In this document: one piece after another, positions 1 to 6,205 of the stretch | Numbering within the stretch: the first letter of the stretch is position 1 | How the letters are laid out: each line of letters begins with the position of its first letter | Assembly: GCA_029942245.1 (NCBI GenBank) | Contig: JAOZTN010000129.1 | Coordinates: forward strand, 1-6,804 | Reading direction: 5' to 3' | From: B18-G4 sp003648575 | Lineage (GTDB): Bacteria > Bacteroidota > Bacteroidia > Bacteroidales > B18-G4 | DNA length: 6,804 bases | Position numbers and translations under genes: made by a program | Notes under the pieces: generated by a model | Seen by the model: only the letters and a program-made list of their open reading frames with translations | Databases searched by the model: none | Told to the model about the DNA's origin: nothing

Positions 1-87
1 TGGTGCCCAGAACAAGAATCGAACTTGCACACCCTTGCGAGTACATGGCCCTCAACCATGCGCGTCTACCATTTCCGCCATCTGGGC
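1..87 (-). tRNA. tRNA-Leu, anticodon GAG
   Basis: The reverse complement folds as a class II (long variable arm) tRNA. The acceptor stem pairs GCCCAGA with TCTGGGC, followed by discriminator A and an encoded CCA at 1-3. The D arm starts GCGGAAATGG and closes with CGC. The anticodon stem CATGG/CCATG closes a 7-base loop TTGAGGG, so the anticodon is GAG (plus-strand 51-53), reading CUC and CUU leucine codons. The variable arm of about 15 bases forms a 4-bp stem (ACTC/GGGT, one G-T pair) around GCAA. The T stem GCAAG/CTTGT closes the loop TTCGATT. The long variable arm and the anticodon agree on leucine. The gene is complete but ends on the first base of the window, so any tRNA neighbours beyond it cannot be seen. 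Confidence 0.96.
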
Positions 88-105
88 CATTCAAAAATGG
101 GAGTG

Positions 106-138
106 CAAAGATACAATTATTTTAAATTAACTACCAAA
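106..138 (-). promoter_or_regulatory. Bacteroidota-type promoter of the tRNA-Leu gene
   Basis: On the minus strand there is TTTG (138-135), then 21 bases, then TATCTTTG (113-106). This matches the primary sigma factor consensus known from Bacteroides, TTTG at -33 and TAnnTTTG at -7, with an allowed spacer. Transcription would start near 98-102, about 12 bases before the mature 5' end of the tRNA, a short leader for RNase P to remove. The match, spacing and position all agree, but there is no experimental support. Confidence 0.75.
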
Positions 139-164
139 TAATGGACTTAGAAATTTTATTACTG

Positions 165-192
165 AGTACCCGGTATCTGGCACCCGTTACCC
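165..192. repeat. Degenerate heptamer tandem repeat (GGTACCC-like, 4 units)
   Basis: Four 7-base units lie head to tail: AGTACCC (165-171), GGTATCT (172-178), GGCACCC (179-185) and GTTACCC (186-192). Against a GGTACCC consensus they match at 6, 5, 6 and 6 of 7 positions. The array sits in the divergent gap between tRNA-Leu and the DUF4301 gene and ends 10 bases before a TAnnTTTG box. It is short and diverged, so chance cannot be excluded from this window alone. A second heptamer array with a different sequence occurs at 6163-6197. Confidence 0.5.
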
Positions 193-202
193 AATCTTTT
201 AA

Positions 203-210
203 TATCTTTG
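203..210 (+). promoter_or_regulatory. -7 promoter box upstream of the DUF4301 gene
   Basis: TATCTTTG is an exact match to the Bacteroidota -7 consensus TAnnTTTG and is the same octamer as in the tRNA-Leu promoter on the other strand. The start site would fall near 215-218, giving a leader of about 20 bases before the ATG at 237. No TTTG lies 17-23 bases upstream; that interval is occupied by the heptamer repeat, so the -33 half is missing or divergent. Confidence 0.5.
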
Positions 211-236
211 CAAGCACTAATCTCATCCAATAAGAT

Positions 237-1748
237 ATGTTCACAGCAACAGACCTTAAACAATTCGAAGAAAAGAAAATTTCTCTGGCAAGCATCGAAA
301 CACAAATCAGCCATTTCAGAAGCGGATTTCCCTTCATCAAACTGTCAGCAGCAGCTACCCCCGAAAAGGGAATTGAAGTGCTTGATGCTGTTCAAATCGA
401 TAAACTGAAGGAGATTTTTGAAGAAAAAGCGAGCGGATATGCCATCAGCAAAATGGTGCCGGCCTCCGGAGCCGCCAGCCGCATGTTCAAGAGCCTGCAC
501 GCTTTCATGGATGGAGATACTGAAGAAGCGCAAGGAGATATAAAGGAGTTTATCGACAAACTTAGCGATTTTGCGTTTTATGGTGATCTTTCTGAGGTCC
601 TGAAAAAAAATAATCTAGACATCAACACCCTGCTAGCCGGGAAACAATACAAAACGATCATACGCTACCTCCTGACTGATGCCGGCTTAAATTACACTGC
701 CCTGCCCAAAGGACTGCTAATGTTCCATCAGTATGCTGAGGGTGCCCGCACGCCCCTTGAAGAGCATATGGTAGAAGGTAAGGAATACAGCAAGGACAAG
801 AATGGCCTGGTGCATCTGCACTTTACAGTCTCTCCTGAACACAAAGAAAAATTCGTCGAAAAAGCCTCTTCCTGTGAAAGCAAGTACGTTTCGGGAAATA
901 ACTCATTTGATATCAGCTATTCGATACAGAAGCCATCTACCGACACCATTGCGGTTGATATGAATAATGAGCCATTCAGGAACCCTGATGGCTCCATCCT
1001 TTTCAGACCGGGCGGACATGGAGCCCTGATCGAAAACCTGAACGAGATCGATGCCGACATTGCCTTCATCAAGAATATCGATAATGTGGTTCCCGATAGC
1101 CTGAAAGAGCCTACCTATACCTATAAAAAAGTTTTAGGCGGATTACTGATAAAACTAATGGATAAGTCTTTCGAGATTATTACTGCCATTGAAAATGGCG
1201 AGATGAATGCCATCGCAGCTGACGAGGCAGTTGAATTTGCCCGGAATGAAATGAACATACATTTCCCGAATGGAATCAATTTCTTCTCCCTCGAAGACAA
1301 AAAGGGTATCATTATTGACAAATTGAACCGGCCGATCCGTATTTGCGGAATGGTTAAAAATGAAGGTGAGCCCGGTGGAGGCCCCTTCTGGGTTAGCGAT
1401 CCTAAAGGCAATACCTCCCTGCAAGTGGTCGAATCATCCCAGATAAATATGGACAATGAAGAGCAAAAAGACATTGTCGGACAAGCCACACATTTTAACC
1501 CGGTAGACCTGGTATGCAGCCTCAAAAATCATAAAGGAAATAATTTTGACCTTCACGAATTCATCGATTCCCAAACCGGGTTCATCTCCTTAAAATCCAA
1601 AGATGGGAAGGAACTGAAAGCCCAGGAACTGCCCGGACTCTGGAACGGAGCCATGGCAGACTGGATCTCTGTCTTTGTTGAAGTGCCCATTGAAACCTTC
1701 AACCCGGTTAAGACGGTTAATGACCTGCTGCGGCCGCAGCATCAGTAA
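237..1748 (+). CDS. DUF4301 family protein, possible UDP-sugar pyrophosphorylase-like nucleotidyltransferase
   Basis: This 503-residue protein has the usual length of the DUF4301 family, which I recognise from its N-terminal FRSGFPFIKLSAAATPEKGI stretch and its glycine-rich signatures. The function is not established. No signal peptide or membrane segment is seen, so it is probably cytosolic. Three motifs stand out: PASGAASRMFK at 75-85, RPGGHGALIEN at 257-267 followed by FIKNIDNV at 277-284, and RICGMVKNEGEPGGGPF at 368-384. The first resembles the GxGTR-x-K phosphate-binding loop of GT-A nucleotidyltransferases. The second resembles the PPGHGD...NxDN pattern of UTP-sugar uridylyltransferases. 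That similarity is my inference and not a family assignment. The ATG at 237 is preferred because it follows a -7 box at a sensible distance and begins the conserved N-terminus; there is no clear Shine-Dalgarno sequence. The gene is intact and converges on pdxH. Confidence 0.85.
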   Translation: MFTATDLKQFEEKKISLASIETQISHFRSGFPFIKLSAAATPEKGIEVLDAVQIDKLKEIFEEKASGYAISKMVPASGAASRMFKSLHAFMDGDTEEAQGDIKEFIDKLSDFAFYGDLSEVLKKNNLDINTLLAGKQYKTIIRYLLTDAGLNYTALPKGLLMFHQYAEGARTPLEEHMVEGKEYSKDKNGLVHLHFTVSPEHKEKFVEKASSCESKYVSGNNSFDISYSIQKPSTDTIAVDMNNEPFRNPDGSILFRPGGHGALIENLNEIDADIAFIKNIDNVVPDSLKEPTYTYKKVLGGLLIKLMDKSFEIITAIENGEMNAIAADEAVEFARNEMNIHFPNGINFFSLEDKKGIIIDKLNRPIRICGMVKNEGEPGGGPFWVSDPKGNTSLQVVESSQINMDNEEQKDIVGQATHFNPVDLVCSLKNHKGNNFDLHEFIDSQTGFISLKSKDGKELKAQELPGLWNGAMADWISVFVEVPIETFNPVKTVNDLLRPQHQ

Positions 1749-1769
1749 TGGGAAGTACCTAATACTGAT
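1726..1769. terminator. Possible bidirectional terminator between convergent DUF4301 and pdxH genes
   Basis: Two adjacent inverted repeats span the end of the DUF4301 gene. A perfect 16-base palindrome (1726-1741, centred on GGCC) lies in its last codons. A hairpin at 1741-1769 pairs ATCAGTA (1741-1747) with TACTGAT (1763-1769), then after one A-A mismatch continues with TGGG/CCTA-side pairs (1749-1752 with 1758-1761, one G-T) around a 5-base loop. The convergent genes are only 24 bases apart, which is where a shared terminator would be expected. Neither side has a T-tract, so it is not a textbook intrinsic terminator. Confidence 0.4.
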
Positions 1770-1772
1770 TGA

Positions 1773-2417
1773 TCAAGGCGCCAATCGCTTAATCATCCAA
1801 TCCCCGTCAATCAAGGAATATAGGATCCTGTCATTGAGACGATTCTCCCTCCCCTGCCAGAATTCGTATGAGTCTGGTTTGAGGATATATCCACCCCAAT
1901 ATTCCGGGCGTTTGATAGTTGTGTCATTCACGGTAGCTCTTAATTGCTCGAATTTATTAATCATAAAATCTCTTCCGGGAATCTCCTGACTCTGCGGTGA
2001 AATGATGGAGGCAATCCGGCTCTCCAATGGCCTGGATTGGAAAAATTCATCAGATTCTTGTGTGCTGACCCTCTCCACTTTTCCTTCAATTCGTATCTGC
2101 CGTTCGAGGCCTGGCCAGAAAAACATGGCAGCCGCCTGTGAAATAAGTTCTAACTCCTTCCCTTTGCGGCTTTCATAGTTGGAGAAGAAAACCAATCCGT
2201 CAGGGCCAGCATCTTTAAGCAAAACAATGCGCACAGATGGTTTTCCTGAGGAAGAAGTGGTAGCCAGAGCCATGGCGGTAGGATCATCAATACCTGAACG
2301 CAATGCATCTTCTATCCAGTCCATAAATTGCAAATAAGGGTCATCCAGAACCTTATCTTCGAGTAATTCATCTGCAAGGTATTCCCTGCGATAATACATT
2401 AGCTTTTTGTCTGGCAT
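1773..2417 (-). CDS. pdxH: Pyridoxamine/pyridoxine 5'-phosphate oxidase
   Basis: PdxH is an FMN-dependent cytosolic homodimer that oxidises pyridoxamine or pyridoxine 5'-phosphate to pyridoxal 5'-phosphate with O2, in vitamin B6 synthesis and salvage. The 214 residues align along the whole of E. coli PdxH (218): RREY at 10-13, DPTAM at 45-49, RIVLLK at 63-68 (FMN site), FFSNYESRKGKEL at 77-89, LERQIRIEGKVER at 104-116, SRPLESRI at 128-135, PEYWGGY near 170, EFWQGR and the terminal RLAP. The oddity is the C-terminal signature: the usual RLHDR reads RLNDR (193-197), with codon AAT at 1835-1833. The E. coli equivalent is the active-site His199. The ATG at 2417 gives the standard N-terminus; no Shine-Dalgarno sequence or clear promoter is visible. 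It is convergent with DUF4301 and divergent from the sensor kinase gene. Confidence 0.96.
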   Translation of the reverse strand: MPDKKLMYYRREYLADELLEDKVLDDPYLQFMDWIEDALRSGIDDPTAMALATTSSSGKPSVRIVLLKDAGPDGLVFFSNYESRKGKELELISQAAAMFFWPGLERQIRIEGKVERVSTQESDEFFQSRPLESRIASIISPQSQEIPGRDFMINKFEQLRATVNDTTIKRPEYWGGYILKPDSYEFWQGRENRLNDRILYSLIDGDWMIKRLAP

Positions 2418-2476
2418 AGCGATAAGTGAGAATTCATTCTATTAACATGATTAAACCCGGTTTGTTCAGTATTTAT

Positions 2477-2484
2477 TAACTTAG
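2477..2484 (+). promoter_or_regulatory. Candidate -7 box of the two-component operon
   Basis: TAACTTAG matches TAnnTTTG with one mismatch. It lies 37 bases before the kinase ATG in the 104-base gap between the divergent pdxH and kinase genes. A TTTG at 2461-2464 is only 12 bases upstream, too close to serve as a normal -33 element. No good candidate for pdxH was found on the opposite strand in the same gap; the nearest, at 2446-2453, has two mismatches. Confidence 0.35.
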
Positions 2485-2493
2485 CCATATCAA

Positions 2494-2503
2494 GCCTTCG
2501 GGC
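2494..2503 (+). other. Small UUCG tetraloop hairpin in the kinase leader
   Basis: GCC-TTCG-GGC forms a 3-bp stem closed by C-G around UUCG, the exceptionally stable cUUCGg tetraloop. It ends 18 bases before the kinase ATG, so it would lie inside the 5' leader if transcription starts near 2490. The stem does not extend further, and it may be incidental. Confidence 0.3.
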
Positions 2504-2521
2504 GGAAAACACTCTTAAAAC

Positions 2522-4777
2522 ATGGCAACGACTAAAAAGAAGCTGAACATTTCCGTACTCTATGCTGAAGATAAAGCAGCGCTGAGAAAAAAATACGGCG
2601 GAATGCTAAAGAATGTCGTTGAGGATGTACATATTGCGGAGGATGGGAAAGCAGGATTAAAGGTCTTCAACAAGGAAAAACCGGACCTGGTGGTAACCGA
2701 TCTGCACATGCCTGAAATGGATGGGCTGGAGATGATCAGGGAGGTCAGAAAAAGGAATAAGGACACGCGCATCATCATCATGACCGCCCACGATGCCAAG
2801 GAAAACTTTCTGCAGGCTATTGATCACAGGGTCCGGGCTTATCTTATAAAACCTGTTGAGCAGGAAGAACTGGAACGCCTGGTCAAAACGCTTGGACGAG
2901 AAATCCTCATGGAGAAAAGTATGGAGGATCAGCAAAGGCGAAGGGAAGAAGCAGAAAAAGCCTTAAAGGACAGTGAAACCATCCTCAAGGCGGTGAACTA
3001 TGCCTCAGAGCTATTCTTCAAGTACAATTATACTACGCAGAGTATAGCTAATGTGCTGAAAAAGCTCGGTGAAGCTACTGACGTAAGCCGCGTATATATC
3101 TTCGAGAACTTCGAGGATAAAAAGAACCAGATATATACGAGCCTGCTCTTCGATTGGGCTGCACCCAATATGATTGACGAAGTTGACGGCTCCATATTGA
3201 AAGAGATCTATTATAAAGATGGGTTCTCCAGGTGGGTGAAAACACTTGGAAAAGGGAAACCCATTCATGGGAATATCATGAAATTTCCCAGGACAGAGAA
3301 AAAACTCCTTGGTGAGATGGGGCTGCTATCTATAGTGGTTATGCCCATCTTTGTGAATAATACGTGGTGGGGATTCATTGGTCTGGACGAATGTTGCAGG
3401 CCACGTGATTGGACAGAGGCTGAGCTCAATGCCCTGGGCACTGCTGCCGATATTATAGGTGCAGCCATCCACCGTAAAAGAGTAGAAATTGAACTGCTCA
3501 AACTCAACAATGAACTGGAGAACCGCATACAGGAGCGCACCAAAGACCTGATCGGCGAGATCTCCGACAGGAAAAATATTGAAGAGCTGTTGAGGGAAAG
3601 CGAAGACAAGTACCGGCAGATCTTCGAGAATGCCAATGACGGCATCCTGCTCACTGTCGACGGTATAGTGCGCTTCATCAATCCAAAGATCTATGAGATG
3701 ACGGGCTATATGCCCAAGCATATCATCGGGAAACCTTTCAGCGATTTCATGCATGTCGACTTCCGGGAGCTCATCATGGAGAACCACCTGAAAAGGCTAC
3801 GGGGTGAAGATGTGCCGGAACGATACGACATTCAGTTCATCGATAAAAAAGGAAGAATCATCTGGTTCGAGATCAAGTCGACCGTGATCACCTGGGAAGG
3901 GGAAACAGCAGTACTGACCTTCGTCTCTGATATCTCCGACAGGAAAAAAACCGATGAAGAACTCAAAAAACTGAATCGTACCCTGGAAGAGCGGGTGCAG
4001 GTTGAACTGGAAAAGATCAGGAACCAACAGGCGTTGCTCATACAAAAATCCAAACTGGAATCCCTGGGTGAGCTGGCTGCAGGCATCGCACATGAGATCA
4101 ACCAGCCTCTGGGCAGCATCAGTATGGGAATAGATAACATGCTGGTGAAGATGAATGCAGGTGAACTTACGAATGCTTATACCGAACGGAAAACAGAGTC
4201 TATTTTTCGCGATATCGACAGGATCAGGAACATTATTGAACATGTACGTATTTTTTCTCGCGACCAGCAGAATGCAGAGGTAGAGCCCATCTCCGTGAGC
4301 CAGGTAGTAAAAAATGCTTTAACCCTGATTTCCAGGCAATATGACAATAAAGGCATCGACCTTCAGCTGAAGTATTCAAGCAAGCACGACATCACACTTG
4401 GAAATAGATACAAGCTAGAGCAGGTGATCATGAACGTACTCTCAAATGCCCGTTATGCTGTTATGGAGAAGGACAAAGCAGGTATAAAAGGCTACGAAAA
4501 GGTGATCAAGATCAGCACTTTTGCCAACCGAAAGAATTGCGGCTTTATCATTCATGACAATGGCACCGGTATCCCTGAAAATATCATCAGCAACATTTTT
4601 GATCCCTTCTTCACTACCAAACAGGAGGAAATGGGTACCGGCCTCGGACTTTCCATCATTTACGGGATCATCAAGGAAATGAGGGGTGAGATCAAGGCAG
4701 ACTCCAGGGAAGGGAAATATACACGTATTGTGGTGACCCTGCCTATATATAGAGAACAGCAGGAAAAAAAGAATTAA
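2522..4777 (+). CDS. Soluble reverse-hybrid sensor histidine kinase (REC-GAF-PAS-HisKA-HATPase)
   Basis: This 751-residue kinase has no signal peptide or membrane segment, so it should sense an intracellular cue. Residues 10-125 form a receiver domain with acidic pair E16/D17, phosphoacceptor D60 (TDLHMPEMDG), T88 and K110. A charged coiled coil (about 125-150) leads to a GAF domain (154-315), recognised by VSRVYIFEN and WWGFIGLDE. After a second coiled coil comes a PAS domain (about 362-480) ending in an ISDRK linker. The HisKA H-box is AGIAHEINQPLG with H524. The HATPase domain (about 630-745) has N638/N642 (MNVLSNA), DNGTGIP at 679-685, FDPFFTTK and GTGLGLS. All catalytic residues are present. 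The ligand cannot be told from sequence. The gene ends 10 bases before a sigma-54 activator, its probable partner. The ATG at 2522 places the receiver at the normal distance from the N-terminus; no strong Shine-Dalgarno sequence is seen. Confidence 0.93.
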   Translation: MATTKKKLNISVLYAEDKAALRKKYGGMLKNVVEDVHIAEDGKAGLKVFNKEKPDLVVTDLHMPEMDGLEMIREVRKRNKDTRIIIMTAHDAKENFLQAIDHRVRAYLIKPVEQEELERLVKTLGREILMEKSMEDQQRRREEAEKALKDSETILKAVNYASELFFKYNYTTQSIANVLKKLGEATDVSRVYIFENFEDKKNQIYTSLLFDWAAPNMIDEVDGSILKEIYYKDGFSRWVKTLGKGKPIHGNIMKFPRTEKKLLGEMGLLSIVVMPIFVNNTWWGFIGLDECCRPRDWTEAELNALGTAADIIGAAIHRKRVEIELLKLNNELENRIQERTKDLIGEISDRKNIEELLRESEDKYRQIFENANDGILLTVDGIVRFINPKIYEMTGYMPKHIIGKPFSDFMHVDFRELIMENHLKRLRGEDVPERYDIQFIDKKGRIIWFEIKSTVITWEGETAVLTFVSDISDRKKTDEELKKLNRTLEERVQVELEKIRNQQALLIQKSKLESLGELAAGIAHEINQPLGSISMGIDNMLVKMNAGELTNAYTERKTESIFRDIDRIRNIIEHVRIFSRDQQNAEVEPISVSQVVKNALTLISRQYDNKGIDLQLKYSSKHDITLGNRYKLEQVIMNVLSNARYAVMEKDKAGIKGYEKVIKISTFANRKNCGFIIHDNGTGIPENIISNIFDPFFTTKQEEMGTGLGLSIIYGIIKEMRGEIKADSREGKYTRIVVTLPIYREQQEKKN

Positions 4778-4787
4778 ATCAAGCAAA

Positions 4788-6161
4788 ATGAAAAACTTAA
4801 GTGTACTGGTACTGGACGATGAACTGCGCATGCGGGACGAGATTGAAGAGTTCCTGAGCGGGCAGCAATATCTCATCCATAAGTCCGGTACACCCTCTGC
4901 AGCTTTTGATATTCTTGAAAAGGCTCCCATTGACATCCTGATCCTGGATGTTAAGCTGCCGGAGATGGACGGGCTGGAGGTATTGAAGAGGGTTAAAAAG
5001 AGCCATCCCGACATTGAAGTGATCATGATCTCCGGGCATGGCGATATGAACACCGTAATTGAAGCGATGCGCCACGGGGCATTCGATTATTTCCAGAAGC
5101 CCTTCCGACTGCCTGAGATCAGCCACGCCATAGAGCGCACCCGGAGATTCATACTACTGAGCGAAAAGCTAAAAAGTACAGAGTATAAATTCGACCTGCT
5201 CTCCAACGAGATCCAGAATGTTTTTGGCCACGACCTGATCGGGAAGAGCTCCGCCATGAAGAAGGTGGTAGACCTGATGACCAGGGTGGCGATGACAGAT
5301 ACCACTGCTGTATTGATCACAGGTGAGAGCGGCACAGGAAAAGAGCTTGTAGCCAGGGGGATACACTTCCTGAGCAATCGAAAGAAGCAATTATTCTACT
5401 CCGTAAATTGTTCTGCAGTGCCTGAATCCCTGTTCGAGAGTGAGTTCTTTGGCCACAAGAAAGGGGCCTTTACCGATGCCCGTGAGGACAAGAAGGGATG
5501 GTTCGAGATTGCCGACCAGGGCACCCTTTTCCTGGATGAGATCGGCGACATGCCCATGAGTCAACAGGCCAAACTTTTGCGCGTGCTGGAAGAAAAGAAA
5601 CTCAGCAAGCTGGGATCCAGGGTAGAGGTCCCGGTGGATGTGCGCGTGATCACCGCCTCAAACCGCAACCTCTTCGAACTCAGCAAGCACAGAAAGTTCA
5701 GGGCCGACCTCTATCACCGGCTAAGCACTTTTGTGATCGAGATACCACCCCTGAGAGAAAGAAAAGATGACATCCCTCCCCTGCTGGAATACTATATCCA
5801 TCACTTTGCGGCGCAGATGAAGAAGGTGATAAAAAACATCAGCCCTGAGCTTATTAGCAGGATGACTGAATACGATTTCCCGGGCAACGTGAGGGAATTA
5901 CGGAATATGGTAGAACGCGCCATCATCCTTTGCGACAGCGACAGCATTGGCTGGGAGAATTTCCGTTATGGCGTTCCCGGCATGGAACTGGAAGTTGATT
6001 CTGCCCTTCCCGCCGACACCCTCGACCTGGCGGAAATAGAAAAGAACGTGATCCTGAAAGCCCTTGAACGGGCCAACAATAACAAATCCAAAGCAGCTGA
6101 GCTGCTCAACATCACCTGGCAGGCTCTCGACCGCAGGATGGAGAAGCACCATATTAAGTAG
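4788..6161 (+). CDS. NtrC-family sigma-54-dependent response regulator
   Basis: The 457-residue protein has the standard NtrC layout and length. The receiver (4-118) has D10/D11, phosphoacceptor D54 (LILDVKLPEMDG), S82 and K104. The AAA+ domain (about 145-385) has Walker A GESGTGKE at 179-186, Walker B LFLDEIG with D250/E251, and arginine-finger candidates R305 and R311 (FRADLYHRL), followed by FPGNVREL. The C-terminal Fis-type helix-turn-helix (about 415-457) contains SKAAELLNITWQALDRRMEK. Such proteins bind enhancer DNA and use ATP hydrolysis to remodel sigma-54 RNA polymerase. The sigma-54 contact loop reads GAFTDA (226-231, D230) instead of GAFTGA. The gene lies 10 bases after the kinase gene, so co-transcription and phosphotransfer from H524 to D54 are likely. 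No sigma-54 promoter was seen nearby, so its regulon is probably elsewhere. Confidence 0.95.
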   Translation: MKNLSVLVLDDELRMRDEIEEFLSGQQYLIHKSGTPSAAFDILEKAPIDILILDVKLPEMDGLEVLKRVKKSHPDIEVIMISGHGDMNTVIEAMRHGAFDYFQKPFRLPEISHAIERTRRFILLSEKLKSTEYKFDLLSNEIQNVFGHDLIGKSSAMKKVVDLMTRVAMTDTTAVLITGESGTGKELVARGIHFLSNRKKQLFYSVNCSAVPESLFESEFFGHKKGAFTDAREDKKGWFEIADQGTLFLDEIGDMPMSQQAKLLRVLEEKKLSKLGSRVEVPVDVRVITASNRNLFELSKHRKFRADLYHRLSTFVIEIPPLRERKDDIPPLLEYYIHHFAAQMKKVIKNISPELISRMTEYDFPGNVRELRNMVERAIILCDSDSIGWENFRYGVPGMELEVDSALPADTLDLAEIEKNVILKALERANNNKSKAAELLNITWQALDRRMEKHHIK

Positions 6162-6162
6162 T

Positions 6163-6197
6163 GTTGAGGGTTGAGGGTTGGGTGTTGAGTGTTGAGT
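6163..6197. repeat. Heptamer tandem repeat GTTGAGK, 5 units
   Basis: Five units are in perfect 7-base phase: GTTGAGG (6163-6169), GTTGAGG (6170-6176), GTTGGGT (6177-6183), GTTGAGT (6184-6190) and GTTGAGT (6191-6197). The array starts one base after the stop codon of the sigma-54 activator gene. The units grade from GAGG to GAGT, as expected if units were copied locally. It is directly followed by a tandem AT-rich 14-mer. From memory, similar G-rich heptamer tracts joined to AT-rich tracts occur in gaps of other Bacteroidota genomes; I could not verify that here. Confidence 0.9.
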
Positions 6198-6205
6198 TAA
6201 TTTTG
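6178..6205 (+). promoter_or_regulatory. Possible promoter inside the compound repeat
   Basis: TAATTTTG (6198-6205) is an exact TAnnTTTG box and a TTG at 6178-6180 lies 17 bases upstream, within the allowed range. The downstream gene is the acetyltransferase at 6291, which would have a leader of about 80 bases. Caution is needed because the heptamers supply a TTG every seven bases and the AT-rich tract makes the -7 match easier by chance. Confidence 0.35.

Noticed and set aside
178..193. TGGCAC at 178-183, resembling the -24 half of a sigma-54 promoter
   Set aside because: The bases where the -12 GC should be (191-192) are CC, and the region is better explained by the heptamer repeat.
1675..1989. 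Plus-strand open frame of 104 codons across the DUF4301/pdxH junction
   Set aside because: It overlaps the end of DUF4301 out of frame and runs antisense to conserved pdxH codons; its product has no recognisable domain.
2461..2484. TTTG plus TAACTTAG as a complete promoter for the kinase gene
   Set aside because: The spacer is 12 bases, too short for the 17-23 expected, so only the -7-like box is listed, at low confidence.
4442..5053. Minus-strand open frame of 203 codons across the kinase/activator junction
   Set aside because: It is antisense to the conserved HATPase and receiver motifs and has no domain of its own; other long antisense frames in the kinase gene were dismissed for the same reason.
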